Positions 1-5,809 are shown, counted from the stretch's first letter. The stretch: DNA of 7,667 nt from an uncultured Oscillibacter sp. (GCA_946530565.1 CAMNAE010000067.1:1-7667), one strand, 5' to 3'. A program made the numbers and translations. Notes: a model not told the origin generated them from the letters alone.

Positions 1-655
1 CCTCCATGTGCTCGCAGAGCACCGGCTCCTCGATGAACATCGGGTCGAAGGGCTCGAGCTTTTTTGCGAGCACCTTCGCCATCGGCTTGTGCACGCGGCC
101 GTGGAAGTCGATCGCGATTCCGAAGTACTTGCCGCATGTTTCGCGGATCGCGGCCACGCGCTCCAAAACCGCGTCGATCTTCTCATACGAGTCGATCATC
201 TGCAGCTCCTCGGTCGCGTTCATCTTGATCGCCGTGAAGCCCGCGTCCATGCGCTCCTTTGCCGCCGCGCCGACATCCGATGGCCGGTCGCCGCCGATCC
301 AGGAGTAGACTTTAATTTTATCGCGGCACTTGCCGCCCATCAGCTCCCAGACCGGCACGCCGAGGACCTTGCCCTTGATGTCCCAGAGCGCCTGGTCGAC
401 GCCCGCGATCGCGCTCATCAACACCCCGCCGCCGCGGTAGAAGCCCGCGCGGTAGATCGTGTTCCAAAGGTCCTCGATCCTGCTCGGGTCCGCGCCGATC
501 AGGTAGGGCGCAAGCTCCTCGACCGCGGCCTTGACCGCGTCGCAGTGCCCCTCGAGCACCGGCTCGCCCCAGCCGGTAAAGCCCTCGTCGGTCTCAAGCT
601 CCAAAAAGCACCACCGCGGCCGCACGAGGTAGGTGTGCAAGGCTGTTATCTTCAT
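1..655 (-). CDS. dgoD: D-galactonate dehydratase, 5' part (runs off left edge)
   Basis: Enolase-superfamily enzyme that dehydrates D-galactonate to 2-keto-3-deoxy-galactonate in the cytoplasm (De Ley-Doudoroff pathway). Only about 218 N-terminal residues are in the window; E. coli DgoD is about 382. The N-terminal capping domain has GWGEPV near residues 29-34, DPSRI at 56-60, YRAGFYRGG at 68-76 and the [15 protein letters not shown] block at 81-95. The barrel starts with YSWIGGDRP, and DFHGRV places D183 and H185 (metal ligand and catalytic base) and FIEEPV places E209, matching the E. coli numbering without gaps. The remaining metal and catalytic residues lie outside the window. The ATG follows the TGA of the upstream dehydrogenase with one base between (TGATATG) and has only a weak ribosome site, so translational coupling is likely. 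A related acid-sugar dehydratase is possible, but the close motif match favours DgoD. Confidence 0.9.
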   Translation of the reverse strand, partial: MKITALHTYLVRPRWCFLELETDEGFTGWGEPVLEGHCDAVKAAVEELAPYLIGADPSRIEDLWNTIYRAGFYRGGGVLMSAIAGVDQALWDIKGKVLGVPVWELMGGKCRDKIKVYSWIGGDRPSDVGAAAKERMDAGFTAIKMNATEELQMIDSYEKIDAVLERVAAIRETCGKYFGIAIDFHGRVHKPMAKVLAKKLEPFDPMFIEEPVLCEHME

Positions 656-656
656 A

Positions 657-1421
657 TCACTGCACCAGGTAGCCGCCGTCGACGGGGATGATGGCGCCGG
701 AGATGTAGTCGCTCGCGTGAGAGGCCAGGAAGATCGTGACGCCCTTCATGTCGTCGGGCGTGCCCCAGCGGTGGATCGGGATGCGGCGGTTGATGAAGGC
801 GCCGCGCTCGCTGGCTGGATCGAGCAGGGCCGTGTTCATCTCGGTCGCCATGTAGCCCGGGGCGACCGCGTTGACGCAGATGCCCTTGGAGACCCAGTCG
901 TTCGAGAGCGCCTTCGTGAGCTGCGCCACGCCGCCCTTGGCCGCGCTGTAGGCCGGGATCGTCTGCCCGCCGAAGAAGGAGCACATCGAGGCGACGTTGA
1001 TGATCTTGCCGCCGCCCTGCTTGAGCATGACCTTGCCGGCCTCCTGATCCAGGATGAACACGCTCGAGAGGTTCACGCTCAGAACGTCGTCCCAGTCGGA
1101 GAGCGGGAACTCCTCGGGCTGGTGGCGGCGCTGGATGCCGTGCGCGACCACGAGGATGTCGAGCGTGCCGCCGAGCTTTTCGAGGGATTCATTGAACGCG
1201 CGGTAGACCTCGTCGCGCACGTTCAGGTCCGCGCGGACGGCGGAGCAGGCATAGCCCTGCGCCGTATACTCTTCGGCCGTTTTGAAAACGCCCTCGCTGC
1301 TGCCGATGATCACGCACTCGCAGCCGCTTTCAAGCAGCGCCTCGGCCATACCGCGGCCAAGCCCGCGCGTGCCGCCGGTGACGATCGCCTTTTTGCCGGA
1401 AATATCAAACAGATCTGCCAT
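657..1421 (-). CDS. KduD-like short-chain dehydrogenase (sugar-acid oxidoreductase)
   Basis: Classical SDR of 254 residues, the usual length. The Rossmann cofactor motif TGGTRGLG is at 15-22, tetrad residues are N117, S145, Y158 and K162 (YSAAK), and the C-terminal block [10 protein letters not shown] at 184-193 with PVDGG at 246-250 resembles 2-dehydro-3-deoxy-D-gluconate 5-dehydrogenase (KduD) and gluconate 5-dehydrogenase. IQRRH (96-100) and DWDDV (109-113) also fit the KduD group. It is first gene of an operon with dgoD, so its substrate is probably a hexonate, ketohexonate or ketodeoxy acid; the exact substrate and NAD/NADP preference are not visible. The start is set by GGGGAG about 8 bases before the ATG. 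Oddity: the structural NNAG motif reads VAHG at 92-95. The reading frame stays open upstream for hundreds of codons antisense to aroQ and ilvE; that extension is not coding. Confidence 0.88.
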   Translation of the reverse strand: MADLFDISGKKAIVTGGTRGLGRGMAEALLESGCECVIIGSSEGVFKTAEEYTAQGYACSAVRADLNVRDEVYRAFNESLEKLGGTLDILVVAHGIQRRHQPEEFPLSDWDDVLSVNLSSVFILDQEAGKVMLKQGGGKIINVASMCSFFGGQTIPAYSAAKGGVAQLTKALSNDWVSKGICVNAVAPGYMATEMNTALLDPASERGAFINRRIPIHRWGTPDDMKGVTIFLASHASDYISGAIIPVDGGYLVQ

Positions 1422-1486
1422 GATGAAGCTCCCCTTTGCTTTCTTGTTCAGGCATCGGGTCAAAACGCCCGGACGCCTCTTTTTAC

Positions 1487-1515
1487 AGTATAGGCCTCCT
1501 TTCGTCGTTTTGCAA
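1487..1515 (-). promoter_or_regulatory. Promoter of the SDR-dgoD operon
   Basis: On the minus strand TTGCAA (1515-1510) and TATACT (1492-1487) are separated by exactly 17 bases, an excellent sigma-70/sigma-A match. Transcription would start near 1480, giving a leader of about 60 bases before the ATG at 1421. No recognisable LacI, GntR or IclR operator is evident to me in the leader. Confidence 0.8.
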
Positions 1516-1588
1516 CGGATTTTGCGTTTCCCTCGCCCGTTTTTTGTGAGAGCGCCGGTGAAAAAAGCGGCACGCGGCGCGCGCTCTG

Positions 1589-1597
1589 TGTTAAAAT
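1589..1597 (+). promoter_or_regulatory. Possible extended -10 promoter of aroQ
   Basis: TG-T-TAAAAT is an extended -10 element with no good -35 at the usual distance. It would start transcription near 1604, giving a leader of about 25 bases. The GGGAG ribosome site at 1614-1618 lies 10 bases before the ATG at 1629. The region between the two divergent genes is too short to place the promoter elsewhere with confidence. Confidence 0.45.
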
Positions 1598-1628
1598 GGA
1601 TGTATCTTTGATCGGGAGTGAAGCATCC

Positions 1629-2063
1629 ATGAAGATCCTCGTCATCAACGGACCGAACATGAACCTTTTGGGCCTCCGCCAGCCCGAGATCTACGGCCGC
1701 GAGACCTATGAAGACCTGATCGCAAAGATCCGCGCGAGGGCCGAAGCGCTCGGCATCGAGGTCAGCTTTTTCCAGTCGAACCACGAGGGCGCGCTCGTCG
1801 ACGCGATCCAGCAGGCGTATTTCGATCACATCGACGGCATCGTCATCAACCCCGCCGCCTACACGCACACCTCCGTCGCGCTTTTGGACGCCGTCAAGGC
1901 CGTGCAGATCCCGACGGTCGAGGTCCACGTCTCCGATCCCGACACGCGCGAGGACTTCCGGCACGTCTCTTTCATCCGCGCCGCCTGCCTGGCAACGATC
2001 CGCGGTCACGGCACGAACGGCTATCTGGAGGCGCTGGAGCTTTTGAAGCAGAAGCTCGGTTAA
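1629..2063 (+). CDS. aroQ: Type II 3-dehydroquinate dehydratase
   Basis: Cytoplasmic dodecameric enzyme of the shikimate pathway converting 3-dehydroquinate to 3-dehydroshikimate; the type II enzyme works through an enolate and needs no Schiff-base lysine. The 144-residue length is typical. Motifs in order: INGPNMNLLGLRQP (6-19) with the mobile-loop arginine R17, IYG with catalytic Y22, FFQSNHEG (47-54), NPAAYTHTS (74-82), and VEVHVS (97-102) with catalytic H100, followed by REDFRH (107-112) with substrate-binding R111. The ATG is chosen because the family begins at this MKILVINGPN and GGGAG precedes it; an earlier in-frame codon has no support. It stands alone, divergent from the sugar-acid operon. 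A catabolic quinate role is possible, but nothing here supports it over aromatic amino acid synthesis. Confidence 0.95.
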   Translation: MKILVINGPNMNLLGLRQPEIYGRETYEDLIAKIRARAEALGIEVSFFQSNHEGALVDAIQQAYFDHIDGIVINPAAYTHTSVALLDAVKAVQIPTVEVHVSDPDTREDFRHVSFIRAACLATIRGHGTNGYLEALELLKQKLG

Positions 2064-2080
2064 AATTTCATGGCCGAGCG

Positions 2081-2119
2081 GCTTTCCATGCATTTTTATA
2101 CCGGAAAGCGCGAATTTTT
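2081..2119 (+). terminator. Weak candidate terminator after aroQ
   Basis: GCTTTCC at 2081-2087 pairs perfectly with GGAAAGC at 2103-2109 across a 15-base loop. Five Ts follow at 2115-2119, after a gap of five bases. The stem is short and the T-run is displaced, so termination may be inefficient and some readthrough into ilvE is possible. Confidence 0.35.
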
Positions 2120-2155
2120 CCCCGGGAAATGATTGACTTTTGCATGTCCCGGGGA
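2119..2155. promoter_or_regulatory. Inverted repeat (candidate operator) bracketing the ilvE -35
   Basis: TCCCCGGGA (2119-2127) and TCCCGGGGA (2147-2155) are exact reverse complements separated by 19 bases. The left arm lies just upstream of the -35, and the right arm fills the spacer up to the -10. Each arm contains the palindromic hexamer CCCGGG. The placement suits a repressor or a DNA-bending regulator. I do not recognise the motif as a known regulator site. Confidence 0.5.
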
Positions 2156-2161
2156 TAATAT
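2133..2161 (+). promoter_or_regulatory. Promoter of ilvE
   Basis: TTGACT (2133-2138) and TAATAT (2156-2161) are 17 bases apart, a near-consensus sigma-A promoter. The start site would be near 2168, leaving a leader of about 80 bases. The leader has no ATG and therefore no obvious leader peptide for attenuation. Confidence 0.85.
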
Positions 2162-2176
2162 AAAAAGAACATTTTT

Positions 2177-2192
2177 CCGGGGCCCGCCCCGG
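2177..2192 (+). other. GC hairpin in the ilvE leader
   Basis: CCGGGGC (2177-2183) pairs with GCCCCGG (2186-2192), leaving only a CC loop, so the innermost pairs probably open. It lies about ten bases downstream of the expected transcript start and is followed by A-rich sequence, not a T-run. It is therefore not an attenuator terminator. A 5'-end stabilising hairpin is the simplest reading. Confidence 0.4.
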
Positions 2193-2246
2193 CGGAATCA
2201 AAAGAAGCAAAATCAAGAAACACCACTTAAGAGGGAGAGATCTACT

Positions 2247-3323
2247 ATGCTGGATATCAAGATCACCAAGACCACCGCCCCCAAGGCGAAGGCCGCCGAC
2301 GAGAGCAAGCTCGGCTTCGGCAAGATCTTCAGCGACCACATGTTCCTGATGGACTACGACGAGGGCCAGGGCTGGCACGATCCCCGCATCGTCCCCTACG
2401 CCCCCTTCTCGCTCGATCCGAGCTGCGTCGTCTTCCACTATGCGCAGGAGATCTTCGAGGGCATGAAGGCCTATCGCGCGGTCGACGGCACGATCCAGCT
2501 CTTCCGCCCCGACTGCAACGCCAACCGCATGAACGACTCGGCCGACCGCCTGTGCATCCCCAACATCCCCGCCGAGGACTTCATCCAGGCCGTCAAGACC
2601 CTCGTTGAGGTCGAGAAGGACTGGGTGCCCCATGTCGACGGCGCCTCCCTCTACATCCGCCCCTTCACCTTCGGCGCCGATGAGTCCCTGGGCGTGCACG
2701 CGAGCAAGAAGTACATCTTCTGCATCATCTGCTCCCCCTCCGGCGCCTACTATGCCGAGGGCATCAACCCCGTGCGCATCTACGTTGAAGACGAATACAT
2801 CCGCGCCGCCCCCGGCCTCACCGGCTTTACCAAGTGCGGCGGCAACTACGCCGCGTCCATCAAGGCCGGCGAGATGGCCGAGGAGCAGGGCTATGCCCAG
2901 GTCCTGTGGCTCGACGGCGTCGAGAAGAAGTACGTCGAGGAAGTCGGCAGCATGAACATCATGTTCAAGATCGACGGCAAGATCTACACCGCGCCCTGCA
3001 ACGGCACGGTGCTCCCCGGCGTCACCCGCCGCAGCTGCATCGAGCTGCTGCGCGACTGGGGCTATGAGGTCATCGAGGAGCATCTCGCCATCGCCGACAT
3101 CATGAAGGCCGGCCACGAGGGCAAGCTCGAGGAGATCTTCGGCACCGGCACCGCCGCGGTCGTCTCCCCGGTCAAGGAGCTGCGCTGGAAGGACGACACC
3201 GTCTTCATCGGCGAGGGCAAGATCGGCCCCGTGACCCAGAAGCTCTATGACACCATGACCGGCATGCAGTGGGGCAAGATCCCCGACAGCAAGGGCTGGA
3301 TCGTCCCGGTGTGCAAGGGCTGA
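2247..3323 (+). CDS. ilvE: Branched-chain amino acid aminotransferase (fold type IV)
   Basis: PLP enzyme transferring the amino group between glutamate and the keto acids of leucine, isoleucine and valine; cytoplasmic. At 358 residues it belongs to the longer BCAT group related to the eukaryotic enzymes, not the roughly 310-residue E. coli type. Visible motifs: VFHYAQEIFEGMKAYR (62-77), IRPFTFG (137-143), PLP lysine K196 in TKCGGNYAAS, the class IV signature beginning at E232 (EVGSMN) and running through TVLPGVTRRS (254-263), and the phosphate-binding GTGTAAVVSP (299-308). The start is set by GGGAG at 2233-2237, nine bases before the ATG, and by the family-like MLDIKI opening; the frame extends upstream only across the promoter. 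Codons are strongly C-ending, with Ala mostly GCC, consistent with high expression. Transcription is monocistronic, with its own promoter and terminator. Confidence 0.95.
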   Translation: MLDIKITKTTAPKAKAADESKLGFGKIFSDHMFLMDYDEGQGWHDPRIVPYAPFSLDPSCVVFHYAQEIFEGMKAYRAVDGTIQLFRPDCNANRMNDSADRLCIPNIPAEDFIQAVKTLVEVEKDWVPHVDGASLYIRPFTFGADESLGVHASKKYIFCIICSPSGAYYAEGINPVRIYVEDEYIRAAPGLTGFTKCGGNYAASIKAGEMAEEQGYAQVLWLDGVEKKYVEEVGSMNIMFKIDGKIYTAPCNGTVLPGVTRRSCIELLRDWGYEVIEEHLAIADIMKAGHEGKLEEIFGTGTAAVVSPVKELRWKDDTVFIGEGKIGPVTQKLYDTMTGMQWGKIPDSKGWIVPVCKG

Positions 3324-3354
3324 GCATATCCTAACAACACAGCAAATAAACACG

Positions 3355-3391
3355 GCAGGCTGTCCGGGTCCTCCCGGGCAGCCTGCTTTTT
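3355..3391 (+). terminator. Rho-independent terminator of ilvE (repeat copy 1)
   Basis: A 14-pair stem (3355-3368 with 3373-3386, one G-U pair) closes on a TCCT loop and is followed at once by TTTTT (3387-3391). This is a strong intrinsic terminator 31 bases after the ilvE stop. The 34 bases 3353-3386 recur identically at 3860-3893. Confidence 0.93.
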
Positions 3392-3555
3392 CTCCCTTTC
3401 GACTGTAACCCGCTCCGGCGGCACTCGACAAGTCCGCAATGTTTTTCATGAAGTCAGGCACGTTTCCCGAACAAGTATCTGATTGCATGCAAACGCGCTG
3501 TTCTCCTGCCGTTCCGTCCCTGCCGGCTCTTCTGAAAACATACGTCCTGCCCCCT

Positions 3556-3647
3556 CTTCGAGATGCTTCGCTTTTGCTTCGTATTTACTTTGAAGTAACT
3601 TCGAAGTCAACTTCGAATCAACTTCTTTTTCGTTTCGAAGTACTTCG
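3556..3647. repeat. Nine-unit CTTCG array with about 11-bp spacing
   Basis: CTTCG or a one-base variant begins at 3556, 3566, 3577, 3588 (CTTTG), 3599, 3611, 3622 (CTTCT), 3633 (TTTCG) and 3643. Intervals are 10, 11, 11, 11, 12, 11, 11 and 10 bases, close to one DNA turn. Several units expand to the perfect palindrome ACTTCGAAGT (3598-3607 and 3642-3651) or near copies of it (3587-3596). The period is not a multiple of three, so a repeated peptide is unlikely. It resembles a set of phased binding sites or a decayed minisatellite. Confidence 0.75.
3577..3613 (-). promoter_or_regulatory. Look-alike of the HipA-like gene promoter inside the array
   Basis: Read on the minus strand, this segment aligns without gaps to the kinase promoter at 5100-5064: 26 of 37 bases match, the first 12 exactly. 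It carries TTGACT at the -35 position and TAAATA 17 bases later, a poor -10. It could be a weak or dead promoter, or a second binding site for the same regulator. No gene is evident downstream of it. Confidence 0.4.
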
Positions 3648-3854
3648 AAGTGCCGCGCAGCGCCTTTTCTCCCTTTGTTGCACATGCAGCTTCATTTACC
3701 TTGTGATCCCCCATGCAGATCATCGTTTATGGCAAAAGCCTTCTGAATTTCTCCAGTCCTTGCCTGACCGCTTTTTCTTTCACGCAGGATGTTTTCTCTG
3801 TCTTTACGTAAAGTCTTTATCGAACCAGGTCGATTCCCGGGTGGCAAAACTCTG

Positions 3855-3900
3855 AAAGCCGGCAGGCTGTCCGGGTCCTCCCGGGCAGCCTGCCGGCTTT
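3855..3900 (-). terminator. Terminator of the HipA-like gene (repeat copy 2)
   Basis: A 21-pair near-perfect stem (3855-3875 with 3880-3900) closes on the same four-base loop region as copy 1. On the minus strand the right side ends in CTTT, followed a few bases on by TTTT. It begins about 18 bases beyond the kinase stop codon. It shares 34 identical bases with the ilvE terminator and may also stop plus-strand readthrough. Confidence 0.85.
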
Positions 3901-3918
3901 GTATTGCCTGATTTCCGT

Positions 3919-5013
3919 TTACTGTTCGAGTATCCGCCGCACCTGGCCGCGGACGATCGCGCCGAGCCTGTCGCGGCGCTCTTCGGGGATATGGATCGTC
4001 GGATGATCCGCAAACGAGAAGTCCCTCAGCGCCTCCAGATCCCGCCGGATCGCGTCGGTCAAAAGGCCGCGGGCGGTCTTGACAAAGTCCACGCCGAGGT
4101 GCGGCCGGCAATGCGCGATGTACCAGTCCGGCTGTGCGAGCTGCTCATCGTCGAGCTCCGGGAAGAGCGCCCGGTTGTGGTCAAAGGCCGGGGCAAGGCG
4201 CCTGAGCGCCATGGTCTCGTTGTCAAAGAGAAACCCGAAGTTCCCGTAATGCCGGTCCGGATTCAGCGTCAGCGCGTCAAGCACGCACATGCGGCGAAAC
4301 GCGTCGTCGGAGCCGAGCGAGGCGCAAAACGCGAGCAGGTCCGGGATCGTGCGCGTGCCTTTGAACACACTGCCGGCCTTGGCAAGGCCCGATCGTTCAT
4401 CGGTAAAGAGCGCACAGCGGCTTACGAGCTTTTCGCGGTAGAATTCCAGATCGTAATCCACGCAGTCCGGACAGATGTACTTTGCCAGCTGCGAGACCAG
4501 ATATTCCGAGACCGGCTCGATCACATGCAATCCGCTGCCGCTTTTCACGAGCCAGATCCCCGCGTCGTCACGCAGCCAGCACTTGGCGTAATAACCGTCG
4601 GTGCCGAACTCCGGCGAGGTCGACGAGAGGTCCGTCTCGCTGATGACGCCGTCGAAGGCCGCCTCGCTCACGAGCTGATCGAAGTCGTTCCCGTAGAGCG
4701 AGACATCCTCCCACTTTACATCCCGCTCCGCCTCACGCACCCAGAGCGTGTCGTTCAGCGAGAGCGCGTGCGTGACGCGCACAAAGTCCTCGAGATCTTC
4801 GCAGCCGTAGCGCTCCAGCAGCTCCCGGATGTGCGCCCGGTGTTTGGGCGCCTGCCGCCCGGCGATAAAGGCTGTCAGGTCGGTATAGCCGATCGGCCGG
4901 AGCGGCGAGAGCCATTCCTCTTCGGTGAATTCCGGCTCGTCAAAGGCGTTGCGCGTGCACGAAAAGCGCAGCAGCGGCCGCTGCCGGTTCATCAAAACAT
5001 AGTCCCGCGTCAC
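3919..5013 (-). CDS. HipA-like serine/threonine kinase domain protein, orphan
   Basis: The C-terminal half carries the HipA-type catalytic core. LNPDRHYGNFGFLFD (250-264) gives D253 as catalytic base and N258 as metal ligand, with the same five-residue interval as HipA D309/N314. AFDHN supplies the second metal aspartate, D278. K157 in IWLVKSG is a candidate ATP lysine, and the Ser/Thr-rich loop SSTSPEFGTDG (130-140) sits where the HipA phosphate-binding loop would be. Residues 1-120 do not look like the usual HipA N-terminal subdomain. Length is 364 against about 440 for E. coli HipA. The start is a GTG, chosen because AGGAGG lies eight bases upstream. No HipB-like helix-turn-helix gene adjoins it, so classical toxin-antitoxin function is doubtful; its target is unknown. 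Transcription comes from a promoter with a palindrome in its spacer. The family assignment rests on motifs I can see. Confidence 0.75.
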   Translation of the reverse strand: MTRDYVLMNRQRPLLRFSCTRNAFDEPEFTEEEWLSPLRPIGYTDLTAFIAGRQAPKHRAHIRELLERYGCEDLEDFVRVTHALSLNDTLWVREAERDVKWEDVSLYGNDFDQLVSEAAFDGVISETDLSSTSPEFGTDGYYAKCWLRDDAGIWLVKSGSGLHVIEPVSEYLVSQLAKYICPDCVDYDLEFYREKLVSRCALFTDERSGLAKAGSVFKGTRTIPDLLAFCASLGSDDAFRRMCVLDALTLNPDRHYGNFGFLFDNETMALRRLAPAFDHNRALFPELDDEQLAQPDWYIAHCRPHLGVDFVKTARGLLTDAIRRDLEALRDFSFADHPTIHIPEERRDRLGAIVRGQVRRILEQ

Positions 5014-5020
5014 GTTTCAC

Positions 5021-5030
5021 GCCTCCTCCC
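5021..5030 (-). promoter_or_regulatory. Ribosome binding site fixing the GTG start of the kinase
   Basis: On the minus strand GGGAGGAGGC contains AGGAGG with eight bases before the GTG at 5013. A second GTG seven bases upstream is out of frame, and the first in-frame ATG (codon 8) has no such site. Confidence 0.8.
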
Positions 5031-5068
5031 GCAATCGTTCACGCAAAAGTTCACAGTATGTCACATCG

Positions 5069-5097
5069 ATTTTACTTCGGGTCATCCCCGAAGTCAA
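5069..5097 (-). promoter_or_regulatory. Promoter of the HipA-like gene
   Basis: On the minus strand TTGACT (5097-5092) and TAAAAT (5074-5069) are separated by 17 bases, a near-consensus promoter. The start would be near 5062, giving a leader of about 50 bases. Confidence 0.8.
5074..5094. promoter_or_regulatory. Palindromic operator candidate in the kinase promoter spacer
   Basis: ACTTCGGG (5074-5081) and CCCGAAGT (5087-5094) form a perfect 8-bp inverted repeat around five bases. It fills the whole spacer and touches both the -10 and -35, so a bound protein would block polymerase. Its outer half ACTTCG/CGAAGT is the unit repeated in the 3556-3647 array. Confidence 0.6.
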
Positions 5098-5144
5098 CTT
5101 GAAAGATCATTTCTTTTCCCTCGTGCGCTTTCAAAAGCATGCCC

Positions 5145-5174
5145 TTGCCAAAAAGGCGGGCAATGCTGTACAAT
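5145..5174 (+). promoter_or_regulatory. Promoter of the nitroreductase gene
   Basis: TTGCCA (5145-5150) and TACAAT (5169-5174) are 18 bases apart. The start would be near 5181, about 40 bases before the ATG. It is divergent from the kinase promoter, with about 48 bases between the two -35 elements, so a regulator at the kinase operator could affect both. Confidence 0.65.
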
Positions 5175-5221
5175 ATCCCCGCAGTTCGTTCCCATCAACG
5201 CAAATGAAAGGAGTCTTGACC

Positions 5222-5809
5222 ATGGACGCCATGGAAGCCATTCTGACCCGCCGGAGCACCCGGAGGATGAAGCCGGAGCTGCCGCCGAAGGCGCTCATCG
5301 AGCAGGTGCTCGAGGCCGGGCGATCAGCACCGAGCGGCTCGAACTCCCAGACGACGCACCTGATCGTCATCAGCAGCCCGGACGTGCTCAGGGAGCTCGC
5401 CGCGCGCGTACAGGCGGCCTTTGCCGCGATGGACGACGACCCCGGCGCCTACCGCTCGCTCAGAAACTCGATCCGCCTTTCAAAAGAGGGGCGCTATGTC
5501 TTTCACTACGGCGCACCGCTGCTGATCGTCACGGCGAACAAGCGCGGCTACGGCAACGCGATCGCCGACAGTGCCTGCTGCCTCGAGAACATGATGATCG
5601 CGGCGAACGCGCTCGACCTCGGCGCCTGCTGGATCAACCAGCTCCACTGGCTCGACGCCGTGCCGTCGATCCGGGAGTACCTCTATACCCTCGGCCTTGC
5701 GGAGGATGAGACCGTGACCGGCGGGCTGATCCTGGGCTATGCCGCCTCCGGCGCCCCGGAGCGCACGGCGCTTCCGCGCAGCGGGAATCCGGTCACCTGG
5801 GTGGAGTAA
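5222..5809 (+). CDS. Nitroreductase family FMN oxidoreductase
   Basis: Small flavoprotein of 195 residues that, like its family, would use NAD(P)H and FMN to reduce nitro-aromatics, quinones or related electron acceptors; the natural substrate cannot be read. FMN phosphate contacts are expected from RRSTRR (10-15). APSGSNSQ (36-43) is the conserved flavin loop, ALDLGACW (130-137) the core helix motif, and GYAASGAPERTALPR (172-186) the C-terminal FMN-binding segment. A typical family length and intact motifs suggest a working enzyme. The start is set by AAAGGAG at 5207-5213, eight bases before the ATG; an in-frame extension upstream would run through the promoter. No signal peptide is seen, so it is cytoplasmic. 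It stands alone, divergent from the kinase and convergent with the threonine synthase-like gene. Confidence 0.9.
   Translation: MDAMEAILTRRSTRRMKPELPPKALIEQVLEAGRSAPSGSNSQTTHLIVISSPDVLRELAARVQAAFAAMDDDPGAYRSLRNSIRLSKEGRYVFHYGAPLLIVTANKRGYGNAIADSACCLENMMIAANALDLGACWINQLHWLDAVPSIREYLYTLGLAEDETVTGGLILGYAASGAPERTALPRSGNPVTWVE

Larger units (their letters stand above)
3394..3854. other. AT-richer gene-poor island between two identical terminator hairpins
   Basis: I see no convincing gene in this stretch. Open frames exist on both strands (plus 3439-3855; minus 3446-3685), but they lack ribosome sites, recognisable domains and the codon style of the neighbours. The base composition is visibly less GC-rich than the flanking genes. 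Contents are a phased CTTCG array (3556-3647), a perfect 12-bp palindrome CTTTACGTAAAG (3802-3813), and pyrimidine-rich plus-strand sequence (3650-3800) with no clear signal. It lies between the convergent ends of ilvE and the HipA-like gene. Confidence 0.6.

Noticed and set aside
2162..2246. Attenuator, T-box or leader peptide upstream of ilvE
   Set aside because: The leader is short, has no ATG, no specifier-type structure and no T-run after its hairpin.
657..3488. Very long open frame on the minus strand crossing aroQ and ilvE into the SDR
   Set aside because: Only the last 254 codons encode a recognisable protein with a ribosome site and promoter. The rest is antisense to two well-supported genes and reflects GC-rich, C-ending codon use.
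3556..3647. CRISPR array
   Set aside because: Units are only about 11 bases with no unique spacers and no cas genes.
3446..3685. 79-codon minus-strand open frame through the CTTCG array
   Set aside because: No ribosome site and no recognised domain; the repeat period of 11 is not a codon multiple. It may be a fragment or chance frame.
3825..3850. tRNA T-arm-like string GGTCGATTCCCGGG
   Set aside because: The stem does not pair properly and no acceptor, D or anticodon arms are present; not a tRNA or a credible attachment site.
3439..3855. 138-codon plus-strand open frame across the island
   Set aside because: No ribosome site, composition unlike neighbouring genes, and it crosses the array and terminator region; judged chance.
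5014..5221. HipB-like antitoxin gene next to the kinase
   Set aside because: The region is fully accounted for by two divergent promoters and leaders; no frame with a helix-turn-helix is present.
3904..5709. 601-codon plus-strand open frame opposite the kinase
   Set aside because: Arg- and Ala-rich shadow of the kinase gene, which then runs through the nitroreductase in a wrong frame.
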